From NCBI GenBank assembly GCA_041622675.1, contig JBFJYH010000002.1:1-64000 (forward strand): 64,000 nt of DNA. The letters are read 5' to 3'. The translations under genes were made by a program, and so were the position numbers. The notes beneath the pieces were generated by a model, which ran no database searches, was not told the origin of the DNA, and worked only from the letters and a program-made list of their open reading frames with translations. Every line of letters starts with the position of its first letter. Within the stretch, counting starts at the first letter, position 1. The DNA is from Reddybacter sp041622675 (GTDB lineage Bacteria > Pseudomonadota > Gammaproteobacteria > Pseudomonadales > Porticoccaceae). Positions 63,424 to 64,000 of this stretch are shown in pieces.

Positions 63424-64000
63424 GTGAAGAGTGGTATCCACACCACCTCCGGACGCGGCGCCTACGGCTTTGCTTTGGTGCTTCTCGCCTGTGTGATTTG
63501 GGGCTTCTTCCCCATTGCCGCCAAGGGCCTCACCCACCAGCTTGACGCCCACACCATCAATTTCTACCGTTTCGCCATCGCCGGGCTCATGCTTTTGCCC
63601 ATTTTGATCGCCCGCGGCTCTCTGCCGAGACTCACCAAAAAAGGCAGTGCCCGACACAATCTACATCTCGCCACGTGCGCCCTGCTACTGATTATCAATT
63701 ATTTTTTCTACATCATCGGTGTGCAGCATATTACGCCTAGCGCCACACAAATATTAATCCAATTTTCCACCGTGATGCTGCTCCTCGCGGGCGTGTTCTT
63801 TTTTGGTGAGCGCCTGTCCCACCGCCAATGGCTAGGTTGCATTTTATTTTTAGCGGGGCTAGTGCTTTTTTTCTATCCTCGTATCATCGCCATGATTGAC
63901 GGGTTCAATGACTACGCCCTAGGCATGGGCTTAATATCTCTCGCGGCTATATCCTGGACGGGATATGCCATACTGCAAAAGCAATTATTGCTGCACTTCA
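63424..64000 (+). CDS. EamA (DMT superfamily) transporter, cut by window end
   Basis: 192 codons visible, from a GTG at 63424, without a strong ribosome site; the end is outside. At least five hydrophobic segments with the EamA pattern: the first reads GFALVLLACVIWGFFPIAAK, and a later stretch is ISWTGYAIL. Exporter of small metabolites, in the inner membrane. Start uncertain: downstream ATG/GTG codons are possible. Confidence 0.8.
   Translation, partial: MKSGIHTTSGRGAYGFALVLLACVIWGFFPIAAKGLTHQLDAHTINFYRFAIAGLMLLPILIARGSLPRLTKKGSARHNLHLATCALLLIINYFFYIIGVQHITPSATQILIQFSTVMLLLAGVFFFGERLSHRQWLGCILFLAGLVLFFYPRIIAMIDGFNDYALGMGLISLAAISWTGYAILQKQLLLHF

Overview
The window looks like chromosome of a marine or environmental gammaproteobacterium of the Cellvibrionales/Spongiibacteraceae type (inference). 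The evidence is the classic gammaproteobacterial gene orders dksA-gluQ-pcnB-folK-panB, hemA-prfA-prmC and lolB-ispE-tRNA-Gln-prs-rplY-pth-ychF. These sit beside an oligotroph-style set of catabolic oxidoreductases (Baeyer-Villiger monooxygenase, acyl-CoA carboxylase, acyl-CoA dehydrogenase, DUF7064 plus kinase-like pair). No phage, transposase, integron or CRISPR array was seen, and coding density is high.

Layout. 0-9.2 kb: PhyH dioxygenase, DUF1145 protein, a single-chain indolepyruvate ferredoxin oxidoreductase, an unknown protein, dgkA, cysE, an M15 peptidase and an MscS channel. 9.3-14.9 kb: slyX, a LEA-type lipoprotein coupled to a cation diffusion facilitator, htpX with a Rieske protein, an NTF2-like protein, sfsA and an aminotransferase. 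15.0-20.6 kb: dksA-gluQ, two tandem unannotated small RNA genes, then pcnB-folK-deoxynucleoside kinase-panB. 20.6-23.7 kb: a sulfide/persulfide module (ArsR-type sensor with a cysteine pair, rhodanese, persulfide dioxygenase-like hydrolase, two YeeE/YedE halves) with repeated AT-rich operator candidates. 24-32 kb: alpha/beta hydrolase, Baeyer-Villiger monooxygenase, aldehyde dehydrogenase, zinc alcohol dehydrogenase and a ThDP enzyme, which together could oxidise and open a ketone. 32.5 kb: ten perfect heptamer repeats beside a 15-bp inverted repeat. 34-42 kb: SCO protein, a four-gene HlyD/ABC-2 efflux operon and a separate ABC exporter. 42-52.7 kb: DUF7064 protein, phosphotransferase, CigR-like protein with FklB, SDR, MAPEG, and a biotin-dependent carboxylase/acyl-CoA dehydrogenase operon behind a 16-bp palindrome. 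52.8-64 kb: housekeeping genes, ending in an EamA transporter cut by the window edge.

Main novelty. The gap between gluQ and pcnB (16.49-16.96 kb) holds two tandem RNA-gene units. Each has its own sigma-70-like promoter, long AAN-triplet tracts, a shared GTTTTAGG core and a UUCG-capped intrinsic terminator. In pseudomonads this locus carries cbrA-cbrB-crcZ. Here cbrAB is absent, but the position and the A-rich repeats suggest a twin pair of CrcZ/CrcY-like Hfq/Crc-titrating RNAs. Other points are the operator family of the sulfur module, the heptamer array, the palindrome before the carboxylase operon and a recurrent TCAACATTA motif.

Limits. All functions are read from visible motifs and remembered families; no search or folding program was run. 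Start sites were moved from the longest frame where a ribosome binding site or family length argued for it.
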